The notes under the pieces were generated by a model. The model made no database searches. It was not told the DNA's origin and worked only from the letters and a program-made list of their open reading frames with translations. A DNA stretch of 64,000 bases. It comes from Pseudomonas sp. RIT-PI-S (GTDB lineage Bacteria; Pseudomonadota; Gammaproteobacteria; Pseudomonadales; Pseudomonadaceae). Below, in pieces: positions 10,101-19,820 of the stretch; position 1 is the first letter of the stretch, and each line of letters opens with the position of its first letter. Location of the stretch: the NCBI RefSeq assembly GCF_025642975.1, contig NZ_JANZKJ010000006.1, forward strand, positions 1 through 64,000, given 5' to 3'. A program made the translations under genes and the position numbers.

Positions 10101-10276
10101 CCAGCGGCGCCGGTTCGGGGAGCCAGCATGCCATCGGCACGGGCGTTATCGGCGGGATGATTACTGCGACCATCCTGGCGATTTTCTGGGTGCCGATGTT
10201 CTTCGTTGCCGTATCTTCTGTCTTCCATGGTCGCAAAAAGCCCAGCGACCCTACACCTGACGAGGCTGGCCAATGA
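7127..10276 (+). CDS. ttgB: RND multidrug transporter (HAE-1 family)
   Basis: This 1049-residue inner-membrane proton/drug antiporter has the normal AcrB length. The proton-relay acids Asp407-Asp408 are present in TM4 ([15 protein letters not shown]), and the relay lysine is in TM10 ([15 protein letters not shown], about residue 941). TM1 ([22 protein letters not shown]) and the two large periplasmic porter loops are intact. It should work as a trimer, exporting solvents, flavonoids and antibiotics through TtgC, as established for P. putida TtgABC. It overlaps ttgC by four bases (ATGA), which indicates translational coupling. No frameshift or missing segment is seen. Confidence 0.95.
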   Translation: MSKFFIDRPIFAWVIALVIMLVGGLSILKLPINQYPAIAPPAIAIQVSYPGASAQTVQDTVVQVIEQQMNGIDNLRYISSESNSDGSMTITVTFNQGTNPDIAQVQVQNKLNLATPLLPQEVQQQGLRVTKAVKNFLLVIGLVSTDGAMTKDDLANYIVSNLQDPISRTSGVGDFQVFGAQYAMRIWLDPAKLNNFQLTPLDVTSAITAQNVQISSGQLGGLPALPGTQLNATIIGKTRLQTSEQFGNILLKVNTDGSQVRLRDVANISLGGENYSINAQFNGKPASGLAIKLATGANALDTAKAIRATIDSLKPFFPPGVEAVFPYDTTPVVTESISGVVHTLIEAIVLVFLVMYLFLQNFRATVITTMTVPVVLLGTFGILAAAGFTINTLTMFGMILAIGLLVDDAIVVVENVERVMAEEHLSPKEATRKSMGQIQGALVGIALVLSAVLLPMAFFGGSTGVIYRQFSITIVSAMALSVFVALVFTPALCATLLKPIDEQKHGQPKRGFFGWFNRTFDSGVVRYERGVGAMIRHRLPAFLVYLVIVAIMAWMFTRIPAAFLPEEDQGVIFTQVQTPPNTSAENTQKVLDRAREYLLDADNGEGKAVKSVFTVSGFNFAGRGQSSGLAFVMLKPWDERDASMSVFEVAKRAQQHFFGYNDAMTFAVVPPSVLELGNATGFDFFLQDQGGVGHTKLMEARNQFLGLAAQSKILAGVRPNGLTDEPQYQLTIDDERARALGLSLSDINSTLSVALGGSYVNDFIDRGRVKKVYVQGDASGRMRPEDLEKWYVRNSGGKMVPFSAFASGTWTYGSPKLSRYNGVAAEEILGTPAPGYSTGQAMEEVERLAKQLPAGIGYSFTGLSFEERLSGSQAPALYALSVLVVFLCLAALYESWSIPIAVILVVPLGVIGALIATSLRGLSNDVFFQVGLLVTVGLAAKNAILIVEFAKELHEQGKSLLDAAVEACRMRLRPIIMTSMAFILGVVPLAISSGAGSGSQHAIGTGVIGGMITATILAIFWVPMFFVAVSSVFHGRKKPSDPTPDEAGQ

Positions 10277-11724
10277 GCAAGTCCCTGATTTCCCTCGCGG
10301 TGGCCGCAGCCCTGCTCAGCGGCTGCTCGCTGATCCCCGACTATAAGCAACCGGCCGCCCCGGTGGCCGCGCAGTACCCGCAAGGGCCTGCGTATGCACC
10401 GGCGGATGCGGCCCAGGTCGCGGCGGCTGAACAGGGCTGGCGGGAATTCTTCCGCGACCCGGCGCTGCAACGCTTGATCGAGATGTCCTTGCAGAACAAC
10501 CGCGACCTGCGGGTCGCGGCACTTAACGTCGACGCCTATGCCGCGCAATTCCGCATCCAGCGCGCCGACCTGCTGCCGGCGATCAGCGCCGATGCCGCCG
10601 GCACCCGCCAGCGCACCCCGGCGGACCTGTCCACCAGCGGCCGCTCGGGCATCTCCAGCAGTTACTCGGCGACCCTGGGTATTTCCGCCTACGAGCTGGA
10701 CCTGTTCGGGCGCATCCGCAGCCTCAGCCAGCAAGCCTTGGAAAGCTACCTGTCGACCGAGGAAGCGCGCCGCTCCACCCAGATCAGCCTGGTGGCGAGC
10801 GTGGCCAACGCCTACCTCACCTGGCAGGCAGACCAGGCGCTGTACCAGCTCACCCAGGACACCCTCAAGACCTACGAAGAAAGCCTGCGCCTGACCACCC
10901 GTAGCAGCGAGGTAGGCGTGGCGTCCGCGCTGGACCTGAGCCAGGCGCGCACCGCCGTGGAGGGCGCGCGGGCCAACCTGGCGCAATACCAGCGGCAAGT
11001 CGCCCAGGACCTGAACAGCCTGACCGTGCTAGTAGGCGCCAGCCTGCCCAACGACCTCGCACCGGGGCAGCCGCTCGACGGCGATCTGCTCAGCGAAGTG
11101 CCCGCTGGGTTGCCTTCGGACCTGCTGACGCGGCGGCCCGATATTCTCCAGGCCGAGCACAACCTCAAGGCCGCCAATGCCAACATCGGCGCCGCCCGGG
11201 CCGCGTTCTTCCCCAGCATCAGCCTCACCGCCAGCGCCGGCACCGCCAGCGCCGACCTCGACGGGTTGTTCAAGGGGGGCTCCGGCCGTTGGATCTTCAG
11301 CCCGGCGATCAGCCTGCCGATCTTCAACGCAGGCGCGCTCCAGGCCAGCCTGGACTACTCGAAGATCCAGAAGGACATCAACGTCGCCAACTACGAGAAG
11401 GCCATCCAGACGGCGTTCCAGGAAGTGTCCGACGGGCTCAGCGCGCGCAAGACCTATACCGATCAACTGCAAGCGCAGCGTGACCTAGTGAAGTCCAGCG
11501 AGGATTACTACCGGCTCGCCGATCGGCGCTATCGCATCGGTGTGGACAGCCACCTCACCCTGCTCGACGCGCAACGTTCACTGTTCAGCGCGCAGCAGTC
11601 GCTGATCAGTGATCGCCTGGCGCAGCTCACCGCCGAGGTCAATCTGTACAAAGCCCTTGGCGGCGGCTGGTACGAACGCAGCGGGCAGGCGAACAACGCC
11701 GAGCCAAGACCGCCCCAAGGTTAA
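10273..11724 (+). CDS. ttgC: Outer-membrane efflux channel lipoprotein (OprM/TolC-like)
   Basis: This 483-residue outer-membrane factor begins with a lipoprotein signal ([18 protein letters not shown], acylation at Cys18). It then has the duplicated coiled-coil/beta-barrel repeats of the NodT/OprM family, for example [12 protein letters not shown] in the first half and [14 protein letters not shown] in the second. It forms the trimeric exit duct for TtgAB. Its start codon overlaps the stop of ttgB. A strong rho-independent terminator at 11738-11763 closes the operon. Confidence 0.94.
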   Translation: MSKSLISLAVAAALLSGCSLIPDYKQPAAPVAAQYPQGPAYAPADAAQVAAAEQGWREFFRDPALQRLIEMSLQNNRDLRVAALNVDAYAAQFRIQRADLLPAISADAAGTRQRTPADLSTSGRSGISSSYSATLGISAYELDLFGRIRSLSQQALESYLSTEEARRSTQISLVASVANAYLTWQADQALYQLTQDTLKTYEESLRLTTRSSEVGVASALDLSQARTAVEGARANLAQYQRQVAQDLNSLTVLVGASLPNDLAPGQPLDGDLLSEVPAGLPSDLLTRRPDILQAEHNLKAANANIGAARAAFFPSISLTASAGTASADLDGLFKGGSGRWIFSPAISLPIFNAGALQASLDYSKIQKDINVANYEKAIQTAFQEVSDGLSARKTYTDQLQAQRDLVKSSEDYYRLADRRYRIGVDSHLTLLDAQRSLFSAQQSLISDRLAQLTAEVNLYKALGGGWYERSGQANNAEPRPPQG

Positions 11725-11737
11725 CCACGCCACCCAC

Positions 11738-11763
11738 AACCCCGGCCTCTGCGCCGGGGTTTT
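11738..11763 (+). terminator. Rho-independent terminator of ttgABC
   Basis: AACCCCGGC and GCCGGGGTT form a 9-bp perfect stem with a 6-base loop, followed by TTTT. It starts 14 bp after the ttgC stop. Confidence 0.85.
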
Positions 11764-12058
11764 CGCATCTGCCCCTTACCGTTCTTGGTTTCACTGTTCA
11801 CCACCGGCGACCTGCTCGTCGGGCTGGCCATCGCGCGTCACATTCCTGTCATCGAACCGTTTCACACTAGTGGCTCGGCGCCAGCTATCTTGCCAGTTGT
11901 CTGCTGAAACCTGCTTAAACGAAACGCATGGCTCAATTTAATAAAGCGATAGCTCCGGCCGCTTTGCCGCGTCCTTGAGCGGTTCAGGGCTTGACGGCAG
12001 CACTGAATTAGACAAAAGTCATAGCGCATTAACGAAATTTTTACTTACAATGAAATCG

Positions 12059-12078
12059 GACATCACAAGACTGATGTC
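12059..12078. promoter_or_regulatory. Palindrome upstream of the porin gene
   Basis: GACATCA (12059-12065) and TGATGTC (12072-12078) are perfect inverted repeats around a 6-bp centre, about 300 bp before the porin start. No regulator can be named. Confidence 0.4.
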
Positions 12079-12101
12079 TTGAATTAACCGAGTAGTTAGT
12101 G

Positions 12102-12135
12102 TTCGCCTATCGCCCGTATTAGGTGATAGCGAATT
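12102..12135. promoter_or_regulatory. Inverted repeat in the porin leader
   Basis: TTCGCCTATCGCC and GGTGATAGCGAA pair with one bulge and one mismatch around a 7-base loop. It could be an operator or an mRNA hairpin. Confidence 0.35.
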
Positions 12136-12379
12136 GACCCAACGGAAGGGAAATTTGCAACATTCGCTCGGCGTGAATCGCTCGGCGAGGCTACCCGCGC
12201 ACACGGGCCGGCCCTGACTAAACCAATAACAATAGGTTGGCCACTATGCATGTCACCAGCACCCGTCCCAGCTGAACCCAGACCCAACGCTTGATACCCC
12301 GCGATGACAGCCGGAGCCCGTGCCCCGTGCCGTCGAAGTGGCCCGCTATTGCCAACGCTCAGCAGAGAACACAATAAGA

Positions 12380-13726
12380 ATGAACGCCATCCACTCGAGT
12401 TTTGCCCGCAACAAAGGTTTCGGCCTGGCCCTTCTTGGCCTTGCAGTTTCAGCTGCCGCGCTGCCCACGGCTGCCGCCGAGTCGGGCTTCCTGGAAGACA
12501 CCAAGGCCACCCTTAACCTCCGCAACTTCTACTTCGACCGCAACTTCGTCGACAACGGCCCATCGGTGGCAGTGCCCGGCGCAACCAAGCGCGGCGCAGC
12601 GTCGGAATGGACCCAGAGCTTCATCCTGGATGCCAAGTCGGGCTTTACCCAAGGGACGGTCGGCTTCGGCGTCGACGTGCTAGGTATGTTCTCGGTCAAG
12701 CTGGACGGCGGCCGCGGCACCTACGGCACCCAGCTGCTGCCGGTGCACGACGGCAACGTCCCGGCTGACGATTTCGGTCGCCTGGGCGTGGCGGGCAAGG
12801 TCAAGTTCTCCAAGACCGAGCTGAAAGTGGGCGAATGGATGCCGGTTCTGCCGATTCTTCGCTCGGATGATGGCCGCTCTCTGCCGCAAACCTTCCAAGG
12901 TGCCCAGCTCACCTCGAAGGACATCGACAACACCACGCTGTATGCCGGCTCGTTCAACCGCAACAGCCAGCGTAACGATGCCAGCATGGAGCGCATGTCG
13001 CTGAACAACGCCGGCACCACCGTCCGCGGCAAGCCGACCATCAGCGGTGACGCCTTCAACTTCGTAGGCGCGGAATACACCTTCAACGAAAAACGCACCA
13101 TGGTCGGCGCTTGGTACGACCAGCTGGAAGACGTCTACAACCAGAAGTACTTCCAGCTGCTGCATTCGCAACCGATTGCCCAAGGCATTACCGCGGGCGC
13201 CAACCTTGGCTACTTCATGGGCGAGTCCGACGGCGATGGCCTGGCAGACAACCTGGCCGGTGTGAAAAACCAGCAGAACCGCACCATGTCTGGCCTGTTC
13301 TCGCTCAAGGTAGGTTTCAACACCTTCTATGTGGGCCTGCAGAAAGTCACCGGCAATGCTGGCTGGCAGCGCGTCACCGGTACCAGCGGCGGCACCCTGG
13401 CGAACGACAGCTATGGCTGGAGCTATGAGCTCGAAGGCGAGAAGTCCTGGCAAGTACGTCATGACTACGACTTCGCGGGCCTTGGCGTTCCTGGCCTGAC
13501 CCTGATGAACCGCTTCATCGAAGGCAGCAACGTTCACTCCGGCACAACCGTTACCGACGGTGAAGACCGCGGCCGCGAGACCGAAGTGGCCTACGTGGTG
13601 CAGAGCGGTACGTTCAAGTCGTTGAGCGTGAGATGGCGTAACTCGACCCTGCGTCGTAACTACGGCAACACCAACAGCTTCAACGAAAACCGGCTGATCT
13701 TTAACTACCCGATCAGCCTGCTGTAA
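12380..13726 (+). CDS. OprD-family outer-membrane porin
   Basis: This 448-residue protein has a Sec signal peptide (ALLGLAVSAAALPTAAAES, cleavage around residue 33). It opens with the OprD-family mature start F-L-E-D-T-K-A-T-L-N-L-R-N-F-Y-F-D-R-N-F. Alternating beta strands run to a C-terminal N-Y-P-I-S-L-L. OprD relatives (BenF/PhaK types) are monomeric 18-strand barrels for carboxylate or aromatic-acid uptake. Its position beside the pca genes suggests uptake of aromatic acids such as 4-hydroxybenzoate, like the porin linked to pca genes in P. putida; the substrate is inferred. The start at 12380 gives the proper signal peptide. It is convergent with pcaC. Confidence 0.88.
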   Translation: MNAIHSSFARNKGFGLALLGLAVSAAALPTAAAESGFLEDTKATLNLRNFYFDRNFVDNGPSVAVPGATKRGAASEWTQSFILDAKSGFTQGTVGFGVDVLGMFSVKLDGGRGTYGTQLLPVHDGNVPADDFGRLGVAGKVKFSKTELKVGEWMPVLPILRSDDGRSLPQTFQGAQLTSKDIDNTTLYAGSFNRNSQRNDASMERMSLNNAGTTVRGKPTISGDAFNFVGAEYTFNEKRTMVGAWYDQLEDVYNQKYFQLLHSQPIAQGITAGANLGYFMGESDGDGLADNLAGVKNQQNRTMSGLFSLKVGFNTFYVGLQKVTGNAGWQRVTGTSGGTLANDSYGWSYELEGEKSWQVRHDYDFAGLGVPGLTLMNRFIEGSNVHSGTTVTDGEDRGRETEVAYVVQSGTFKSLSVRWRNSTLRRNYGNTNSFNENRLIFNYPISLL

Positions 13727-13738
13727 TACGGCCTGGCC

Positions 13739-13782
13739 CGCAGGCTCCTACCCGGTTCGAAACGACGGGACAGGAGCCTGCG
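13739..13782. terminator. Large hairpin between convergent porin and pcaC
   Basis: CGCAGGCTCCT (13739-13749) and AGGAGCCTGCG (13772-13782) are exact complements, and the interior CCCG/CGGG adds more pairs. There is no T-tract. Its position between two convergent stops suggests a bidirectional termination or 3'-end stabilising element. The GGCTCCTA-type sequence resembles Pseudomonas REP elements. Confidence 0.55.
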
Positions 13783-13820
13783 AAGCCGCGAACACGCAGG
13801 GTGCTCGGGCTGGCACCGGA

Positions 13821-14225
13821 TTACCCTTCCCTGGACTCCACGCCCAACTCATCCCAAACCGACTCGGCCAGGTGGAAGGTCGCATTCGCCGCGGGAATGC
13901 CGCAATAGATCGCGCTCTGCATGAGCACTTCCTTGATTTCGTCCCGAGTCACCCCGTTGCTGGCGGCGGCACGCAGGTGCAGCTTGAGCTCTTCACTGCG
14001 GTTCATGCCGATAAGCATGGCAATGGTGATCAGGCTGCGGGTATGACGAGGCAAGCCGGGGCGTGTCCAGATATCACCCCAGGCGTGGCGGGTGATCATC
14101 TCCTGGAACTCACCGTTGAACTCGGTAATGTTCTTCAGGCTGCGGTCCACATGGGCGTCACCGAGCACAGCGCGGCGGACCTTCATGCCTTCGTCGTAAC
14201 GTTGTTGTTCATCCATGGTCGTCAT
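13821..14225 (-). CDS. pcaC: 4-carboxymuconolactone decarboxylase
   Basis: This 134-residue protein is the stand-alone PcaC of the protocatechuate branch. It converts gamma-carboxymuconolactone to 3-oxoadipate enol-lactone with loss of CO2. The family core is visible: N-x-T-E-F-N-G-E-F-Q-E-M-I-T-R-H-A-W-G, and R-P-G-L-P-R-H-T-R-S-L-I-T-I-A-M-L. It is the last gene of the pca operon and its ATG overlaps the pcaD stop by four bases. It is separate from PcaD, unlike the PcaL fusions of some bacteria. Confidence 0.94.
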   Translation of the reverse strand: MTTMDEQQRYDEGMKVRRAVLGDAHVDRSLKNITEFNGEFQEMITRHAWGDIWTRPGLPRHTRSLITIAMLIGMNRSEELKLHLRAAASNGVTRDEIKEVLMQSAIYCGIPAANATFHLAESVWDELGVESREG

Positions 14226-15019
14226 CCCTTTCTGGCAAGCAAAAAATCCAGCACGCGCTGGCTGAACGGTTCGCCCACTTCCACGTTGGACAGGTGCGCG
14301 GCTGGGAACACTTGATGCTCCGCCCCCGACACACGGGCCTGGATGTAATCTCCACCGGACGGTGGCGTGACCGCATCCTCGCTACCGGAAACGATCAGCA
14401 GCGGTGCCTTGATAGCGCTGACCTGCTCACGGAAATCGGCATCGCGCACGGCGCCGCAGCCGGCGGCGTAACCGTCCGGCGAGGTGGCCGTGAGCATCTG
14501 GGTGATGCGCTGCACCTGGGCAGGCTCGCGCTCCACGAAGCCTGGAGTAAACCAGCGGGCAACGGAGGCGTCGCGCAAACCGACCATGGCCGCTTGGCGG
14601 TCGCGCAGCACTGTTTCGATTCGCGTGTTCCACACTTCGGCAGTGGCGATTTTCGCCGCCGTGTTGCAGATCACCAGGCGGTTTAGCCGGTCGCCGGCAT
14701 TGATACCCAGCCACTGACCGACCAGCCCGCCCATGGACAGCCCACAGAAATGCACCTGCCCCAGCTCGAGCGCGTCGAGCAGTGCGAGCACGTCCTGGCC
14801 AAGCTGTGCGACGCTGTAAGGTCCTTCGGTTACCAAAGACTTGCCGTGACCCCGGGTGTCATAACGCAGCACCCGGAAATGCTGGGTGAAAGCAGGAATC
14901 TGCGCGTCCCACATGCCCAGGTCGGTCCCCAGGGAATTGGACAGCACCAGCACCGGGGCGCCTTCAGGGCCTTCGAGCTGATAATTGAGTTCGCCATCGG
15001 CGAGTTTGACGCTAGCCAC
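14222..15019 (-). CDS. pcaD: 3-oxoadipate enol-lactonase
   Basis: This 265-residue alpha/beta hydrolase opens 3-oxoadipate enol-lactone to 3-oxoadipate (beta-ketoadipate). The nucleophile elbow is G-L-S-M-G-G (around residue 95), and the oxyanion-hole region is S-N-S-L-G-T-D-L-G-M-W. The catalytic acid and His regions are in the C-terminal third (LLIVSGSEDAVTPP and FPAAHLSNVE). It is translationally coupled to pcaC by a 4-bp overlap and starts 12 bp after pcaB. The catechol and protocatechuate branches meet at this substrate. Confidence 0.94.
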   Translation of the reverse strand: MASVKLADGELNYQLEGPEGAPVLVLSNSLGTDLGMWDAQIPAFTQHFRVLRYDTRGHGKSLVTEGPYSVAQLGQDVLALLDALELGQVHFCGLSMGGLVGQWLGINAGDRLNRLVICNTAAKIATAEVWNTRIETVLRDRQAAMVGLRDASVARWFTPGFVEREPAQVQRITQMLTATSPDGYAAGCGAVRDADFREQVSAIKAPLLIVSGSEDAVTPPSGGDYIQARVSGAEHQVFPAAHLSNVEVGEPFSQRVLDFLLARKG

Positions 15020-15031
15020 GTGGGCCTCCTT

Positions 15032-16396
15032 TCAAGCATCCAGACGGTTATGTTCGGCCACTGCACGCTCGACCCAGCGCTGGGCCTGGCCAAGGTAGTG
15101 GGCAGGGTCGAGCAGGCGGTCGAGCTCGGCCGGCGAGAGTTCGGCGGCCACTCGAGGGTCTTCGCCCAGCACCGCGCGCAGGTGTCGCTGCTCGGCCACC
15201 GCGCGTTTGCAGCACTGCTCGATCAGATGATGGGCGGTGTCCCGGCCCAGCCGCTGTGCCAGCACGATGCTGACCGCCTCGGCCAGCACCAGCCCATGGG
15301 TCAATTGCAGGTTGCGGCCCATGCGCTCGGCGTCTACCTCCATGCCACCGGCAAAGCCGATGGCCTGCTCCAGCGCCCCGGATACCAGGCAGCACAGCTC
15401 AGGCAGGGTGTCCCATTCGGCGTGCCACAGGCCTAGGCTGCGTTCGTGCTCTTGCGGCATGGCTGCCAATAGCGTTGCCACCAGGCCCGGGGCGCGGGTG
15501 GCGGTAGCGATCAGCACGGCCGCGCCCACCGGGTTGCGCTTGTGCGGCATGGTGGAGGAGCCGCCCTTGCCCGGTGCTGAGGGTTCGAACAGCTCGGCTG
15601 CCTCGGTCTGCATCAGCAAGCTGATGTCGCGGCCCATCTTGCCGAGCGTTCCCGCCAGCATGCCGAGCACAGTGGCGAACTCCACCAGGCGGTCGCGGTG
15701 GGTATGCCAGGGTTGCTCGGGCAGGCTCAGTTGCAGCTCCCGCGCCAGTGCCTCGGCCACCGGCCACGCCTGTTCACCGAGGGCCGCAAGGGTGCCCGAC
15801 GCGCCCCCGAACTGCACCGCCAGCAAACGCGGCTTGAGCTCGCGCAGGCGCTGCCGGTGGCGATCCAGCGCGCCAAGCCAGCCGGCGAGTTTCATGCCCA
15901 GGGTCACCGGGGTGGCATGCTGCAGCCAGGTCCGCCCGGGCATCGGCACGGCTTGGTAGCGCTGGGCCTGCTCGGCCAGGCGCTCGGTCAAGGTGGCGAG
16001 GGTGTGCTCGAGCCAGGCCAGAGCGTCGCGCAGTTGCAGCACCAGGCCGCTGTCCATCACATCCTGGCTGGTGGCGCCCAGATGAACGTAGCGCTCGGCC
16101 TCCGGGTCGTGGCTGGCGACCTGCTTGCCCAGCATCTTCACCAAAGGGATGGCCGAATTGCCCCCGCTACTCACCGCCTGGGCCAAGGCATCGAAGTCAT
16201 ACAGGCTTGCCTTGCACGCCGCTTCGATCACCGCCGGCACATGCTGGGGGATCAGCCCGGTACGCGCCTGAGCACGGGCCAGGGCCGCTTCGAAATCCAG
16301 CATGCCCTGCACCCGGCCCGCGTCTGAGAAGATCTCGCGCATCTGGGTCGCGCTGAAATAGGCGTCGAACAGGCTATTGCTCAGGTATTGGCTCAT
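15032..16396 (-). CDS. pcaB: 3-carboxy-cis,cis-muconate cycloisomerase
   Basis: This 454-residue member of the fumarase/aspartase superfamily lactonises beta-carboxy-cis,cis-muconate to gamma-carboxymuconolactone. The superfamily signature G-S-S-T-M-P-H-K-R-N-P lies near residue 280, and the upstream H-L-G-A-T-S-Q-D region is present near residue 95. The start MSQYLSNSLFDAYF at 16396 aligns with the usual PcaB N-terminus; an in-frame ATG 24 bp upstream would add residues the family does not have. It lies 43 bp downstream of pcaT in the operon. Confidence 0.94.
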   Translation of the reverse strand: MSQYLSNSLFDAYFSATQMREIFSDAGRVQGMLDFEAALARAQARTGLIPQHVPAVIEAACKASLYDFDALAQAVSSGGNSAIPLVKMLGKQVASHDPEAERYVHLGATSQDVMDSGLVLQLRDALAWLEHTLATLTERLAEQAQRYQAVPMPGRTWLQHATPVTLGMKLAGWLGALDRHRQRLRELKPRLLAVQFGGASGTLAALGEQAWPVAEALARELQLSLPEQPWHTHRDRLVEFATVLGMLAGTLGKMGRDISLLMQTEAAELFEPSAPGKGGSSTMPHKRNPVGAAVLIATATRAPGLVATLLAAMPQEHERSLGLWHAEWDTLPELCCLVSGALEQAIGFAGGMEVDAERMGRNLQLTHGLVLAEAVSIVLAQRLGRDTAHHLIEQCCKRAVAEQRHLRAVLGEDPRVAAELSPAELDRLLDPAHYLGQAQRWVERAVAEHNRLDA

Positions 16397-16439
16397 AAAC
16401 CCCCACACCCCGCGCGGCAACCCTAACGCGGCGGCTCAA

Positions 16440-17729
16440 TCAATGGTCGTGATGCAGGTAGGCCGCCTGCCTGGGCAGCCGGAAGCTGAACAGGAAGGCA
16501 ATCACCATCATCACCGTGACATACCAGTAAAAAGCGTTCTCATTGCCGGCGCTCTTCAGGCTCAAGGCCACGAATTCGGCAGACCCGCCAAAGATGGCGT
16601 TGGCCACCGCATAGCTCAGCCCCACTCCCAGCGCGCGCACCTGCGGCGGGAACATCTCGGCCTTCACCAGGCCGCTGATCGAGGTGTAAAAGCTCACGAT
16701 CGCCAGCGCCAGAGTGATGAGCGCGAAGGCGATATAGGGGCTGGTAACGGTTTTCAGCGCCATCAGGATCGGCACCGTGCACAGCGCACCCAGGGCGCCG
16801 AACCACAACATGGAGTTGCGCCGGCCAATGCGGTCGGACAGCGCGCCGAACAGCGGCTGCATGCACATGTACACGAACAGCGCGCCAGTCATGACGAAGC
16901 TCGCCGTCTCCGTGCTCATCTTGGCGGTGTTCACCAGGTACTTCTGCATGTAGGTGGTGAACGTATAGAAAATCAGCGACCCGCCCGCGGTGTACCCCAG
17001 CACTGTGACAAAGGCCAGGCTGTGGTGGGTGAACAGGCTTTTCAGGCTACCGGCGTCTTTGTCGGCGCGGGTTTGCGCGGTGCTGGTTTCTTCCAGCGAG
17101 CGGCGCAGCAGCAGGGAGATAAAGGCCGCCAAAGCGCCAATGACAAAGGGAATGCGCCAGCCCCAGGCCATCAGTTCTTGCTTGTCGAACAGCTGTTGCA
17201 GGATGACCACTACCAACACCGCCAGCAGTTGCCCACCGATCAGGGTCACGTACTGGAACGAAGCGAAGAACCCGCGCTGCCCGCGCAACGCCACCTCGCT
17301 CATATAAGTGGCGGTGGTGCCGTATTCCCCGCCCACCGACAGCCCTTGGAACATCCGCGCTAGCAGCAACAGCAGCGGTGCGGCCAGCCCAATGCTCTGG
17401 TAGGTGGGCAGGAAAGCGATCACCAGCGAGCCCGCGCACATCATCAGCACGGAAATCATCATCGAGGTACGGCGGCCATAGCGGTCTGCCACCCGTCCAA
17501 ACAGCCAGCCGCCGATGGGCCGCATCAGAAACCCTGCGGCAAACACCCCGGCGCTCTGCACCAGCTGCACGGTCGGGTCTTGGGAAGGGAAGAACGCCGG
17601 CGCGAAATACAGCGCGAAAAAGGCGTAGATATAGAAGTCGAACCATTCGACCAAGTTGCCGGAGGACGCGCCGACAATGGCGAAAATCCGCTTGCGCCGC
17701 TCTTCGCCCGTGTAATGAGTCGTTGTCAT
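16440..17729 (-). CDS. pcaT: MFS dicarboxylate transporter of the pca operon (metabolite:H+ symporter)
   Basis: This 429-residue, 12-TM symporter belongs to the MHS family (KgtP/ProP group). The TM1 signature [16 protein letters not shown] and the motif-A loop [10 protein letters not shown] are clear. [14 protein letters not shown] is in TM4. In pca operons this position encodes PcaT, thought to take up beta-ketoadipate and related dicarboxylates; that substrate is inferred from position and family. The 109-bp gap to pcaF contains a REP-like element. Confidence 0.88.
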   Translation of the reverse strand: MTTTHYTGEERRKRIFAIVGASSGNLVEWFDFYIYAFFALYFAPAFFPSQDPTVQLVQSAGVFAAGFLMRPIGGWLFGRVADRYGRRTSMMISVLMMCAGSLVIAFLPTYQSIGLAAPLLLLLARMFQGLSVGGEYGTTATYMSEVALRGQRGFFASFQYVTLIGGQLLAVLVVVILQQLFDKQELMAWGWRIPFVIGALAAFISLLLRRSLEETSTAQTRADKDAGSLKSLFTHHSLAFVTVLGYTAGGSLIFYTFTTYMQKYLVNTAKMSTETASFVMTGALFVYMCMQPLFGALSDRIGRRNSMLWFGALGALCTVPILMALKTVTSPYIAFALITLALAIVSFYTSISGLVKAEMFPPQVRALGVGLSYAVANAIFGGSAEFVALSLKSAGNENAFYWYVTVMMVIAFLFSFRLPRQAAYLHHDH

Positions 17730-17793
17730 TTGTTGTTCTCGTCAGGGGGTACGGAAGCCATACCGTAGCACCCCAGGCATGCGCTCGGCGAAA

Positions 17794-17822
17794 GGTTCGC
17801 GGGCTGGCGCCCGCTCCCGCAA
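17794..17822. repeat. REP-like element, copy A
   Basis: GTTCGCGGGCTGGCGCC followed by CGCTCCCGC is shared, with small changes, with copies at 25605-25630 and 44024-44052. All three lie between genes. The core CTGGCGCCAG is self-complementary in the third copy. It fits the dispersed extragenic palindromes of Pseudomonas. Confidence 0.6.
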
Positions 17823-17838
17823 GGCCAGGCGACGTCGA

Positions 17839-19041
17839 TCAGACGCGTTCAAGCGCTAGCGCCACGCCCTGCCCTACGCCCACGCACATGGTCGCGAGGG
17901 CCTTTTTGCCGCCGCTGCGCTCAAGCTGATGGACCGCGGTGAGCACCAGGCGAGCACCGCTCATGCCCAGTGGATGGCCCAGTGCGATGCCACCACCATT
18001 AGGGTTGACCTGCGGGGCATCGTCCGCCACGCCAAGGTCGCGCAACACTGCCAAGCCTTGGGCGGCGAAGGCTTCGTTGAGCTCGATCACATCGAAGTCG
18101 GCCACCGCCAACCCCAACCGCTCGGTCAGCTTGCGCACCGCCGGCACCGGGCCGATCCCCATCACCCGCGGTTCAACCCCTGCGCTGGCAACACCCAGCA
18201 CCCGCGCGCGGGGGGTCAGGCCGTGTTTTTTCACGGCGGCGGCGGAGGCGAGAATCAACGCCGCGGCGCCGTCGTTGACGCCCGAGGCGTTCCCGGCGGT
18301 GACCGTCTTGTCGGCGCCATTGACCGGCTTGAGCCGGGCCAGGGCTTCAAGGGTGGTATCGGCGCGCGGGTGCTCATCGGTGTCGACTACGGTATCGCCC
18401 TTCTTGCCGGCGATACGCACCGGCACGATCTCTTCGGCGTAGAAGCCCGCGGCCTGGGCGGTCGCGGCGCGCTGCTGGCTGCGCAAGGCGAAGGCGTCCT
18501 GGTCGGCGCGTGAGATGTTGTAGTCATCGGCGACGTTATCCGCGGTTTGCGGCATCGAATCGATACCGTACTCGGCCTTCATCGCCGGGTTGACGAAACG
18601 CCAGCCGATGGTGGTGTCCTCGATTTTCATGTTGCGCGAATACGCTGTGTCTGCCTTGCCCATCACGAAGGGCGCACGGGACATGGATTCGACGCCACCG
18701 GCAATCGCCAGCTCGATTTCACCGGTGGCAATGGCGCGGAAGGCGCTGCCCACTGCATCCAGGCCTGAAGCGCACAGCCGATTGAGAGTGATGCCGGGCA
18801 CGCTTGGCGGCAGCCCGGCCAGCAGCAGCGCCATGCGCGCCACGTTGCGGTTGTCTTCGCCAGCCTGGTTGGCGCAACCCATGAACACTTCGTCGACGGC
18901 GTTCCAGTTCACCTGCGGGTTACGCTCGATCAACGCCTTGATCGGGATGGCTGCCAGGTCGTCGGCGCGAACCGAAGCCAGCGCCCCGCCGAAGCGGCCG
19001 ATGGGGGTACGGATGGCATCGCAAATAAAGACGTCTTGCAT
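17839..19041 (-). CDS. pcaF: 3-oxoadipyl-CoA thiolase
   Basis: This 400-residue thiolase cleaves beta-ketoadipyl-CoA to succinyl-CoA and acetyl-CoA, the last step of the pathway. Visible motifs are the acyl-accepting cysteine in N-R-L-C-A-S-G (around residue 90), [23 protein letters not shown] and the C-terminal C-V-G-V-G-Q-G. The start [13 protein letters not shown] at 19041 shares one base with the stop of pcaJ (TGATG arrangement), so translation is coupled. A longer in-frame extension upstream lacks family similarity. Confidence 0.95.
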   Translation of the reverse strand: MQDVFICDAIRTPIGRFGGALASVRADDLAAIPIKALIERNPQVNWNAVDEVFMGCANQAGEDNRNVARMALLLAGLPPSVPGITLNRLCASGLDAVGSAFRAIATGEIELAIAGGVESMSRAPFVMGKADTAYSRNMKIEDTTIGWRFVNPAMKAEYGIDSMPQTADNVADDYNISRADQDAFALRSQQRAATAQAAGFYAEEIVPVRIAGKKGDTVVDTDEHPRADTTLEALARLKPVNGADKTVTAGNASGVNDGAAALILASAAAVKKHGLTPRARVLGVASAGVEPRVMGIGPVPAVRKLTERLGLAVADFDVIELNEAFAAQGLAVLRDLGVADDAPQVNPNGGGIALGHPLGMSGARLVLTAVHQLERSGGKKALATMCVGVGQGVALALERV

Positions 19042-19820
19042 CAGGCTTCTCCTGGTGCCTGGCCATGGGCCTTGGCGGTACGGGCTTCGAGGTCGCGCAG
19101 GGCAGTCAGCTCGGTGTCGGTCGGCTCGACCGTGTTCAGCACCTGTTCGGCGAAGCGGATCGGCCAGCCAGTGGCGGCAACGATCTGCTCGCGGGTCACC
19201 CCGGGATGAATGGACGTCACCACGAATTCGTTGCTCTCGGCCTCCGGTTCCATGATGCACAGGTCGGTGATGATCCCGACCGGGCCTGCCCCTGGGAGGC
19301 CAAGGCGCTTGCGCGAGTCCCCGCCCTCGCCATGCCCCACGGACGTGATGAAGTCCAGTTTCTCGACGAAGCTACGGTGTGACTGCTTGAGAATGATCAG
19401 CACGCTTTTCGCAGAACCGGCGATTTCCGGCGCGCCGCCGGCACCCGGCAGGCGGACCTTGGGCGCGTGGTAATCACCGACCACGGTGGTGTTGATATTA
19501 CCGAAGCGGTCAACCTGAGCCGCGCCCAGGAAGCCCACGTCGATGCGCCCGCCTTGCAGCCAATAGCGGAAGATTTCCCCTGTGGGCACCACGGTGTCAG
19601 CGGTTTCCGCCAACTCACCGTCGCCAATCGACAGCGGCAGCACGCTGGGCTTGGCGCCAATGGGGCCGGATTCGTAGATCAGCACTACGTCGGGCGAGGA
19701 GGTCAGCCGCGCCAGGTTCGCTGCCTTCGAGGGCAGGCCGATCCCCACGAAGCACACCGCACCATTCTTCAGGCGCCGGGCGGCGGCCACGGTCATCATT
19801 TCGGAGGTGGTGTAAGTCAT
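19041..19820 (-). CDS. pcaJ: 3-oxoadipate CoA-transferase, subunit B
   Basis: This 259-residue beta subunit of a class I CoA-transferase, with PcaI, moves CoA from succinyl-CoA to 3-oxoadipate. The glycine loop [14 protein letters not shown] is at about residues 24-38. The catalytic glutamate is in I-Y-E-S-G-P-I-G (around residue 50). The A/B subunits are the longer type seen beside pcaF in P. aeruginosa-like clusters rather than the short P. putida pcaIJ pair, as far as I can recall. The start overlaps the pcaI stop by one base. Confidence 0.9.
   Translation of the reverse strand: MTYTTSEMMTVAAARRLKNGAVCFVGIGLPSKAANLARLTSSPDVVLIYESGPIGAKPSVLPLSIGDGELAETADTVVPTGEIFRYWLQGGRIDVGFLGAAQVDRFGNINTTVVGDYHAPKVRLPGAGGAPEIAGSAKSVLIILKQSHRSFVEKLDFITSVGHGEGGDSRKRLGLPGAGPVGIITDLCIMEPEAESNEFVVTSIHPGVTREQIVAATGWPIRFAEQVLNTVEPTDTELTALRDLEARTAKAHGQAPGEA

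Larger units (their letters stand above)
11764..12379. other. 616-bp intergenic region upstream of the porin
   Basis: No gene is recognised. The part from about 12000 to 12140 is AT-rich and holds two inverted repeats, GACATCA-6-TGATGTC (12059-12078) and a larger one at 12102-12135. These look like regulatory sites or leader structures for the porin gene. The long leader is typical of regulated porins. Confidence 0.5.
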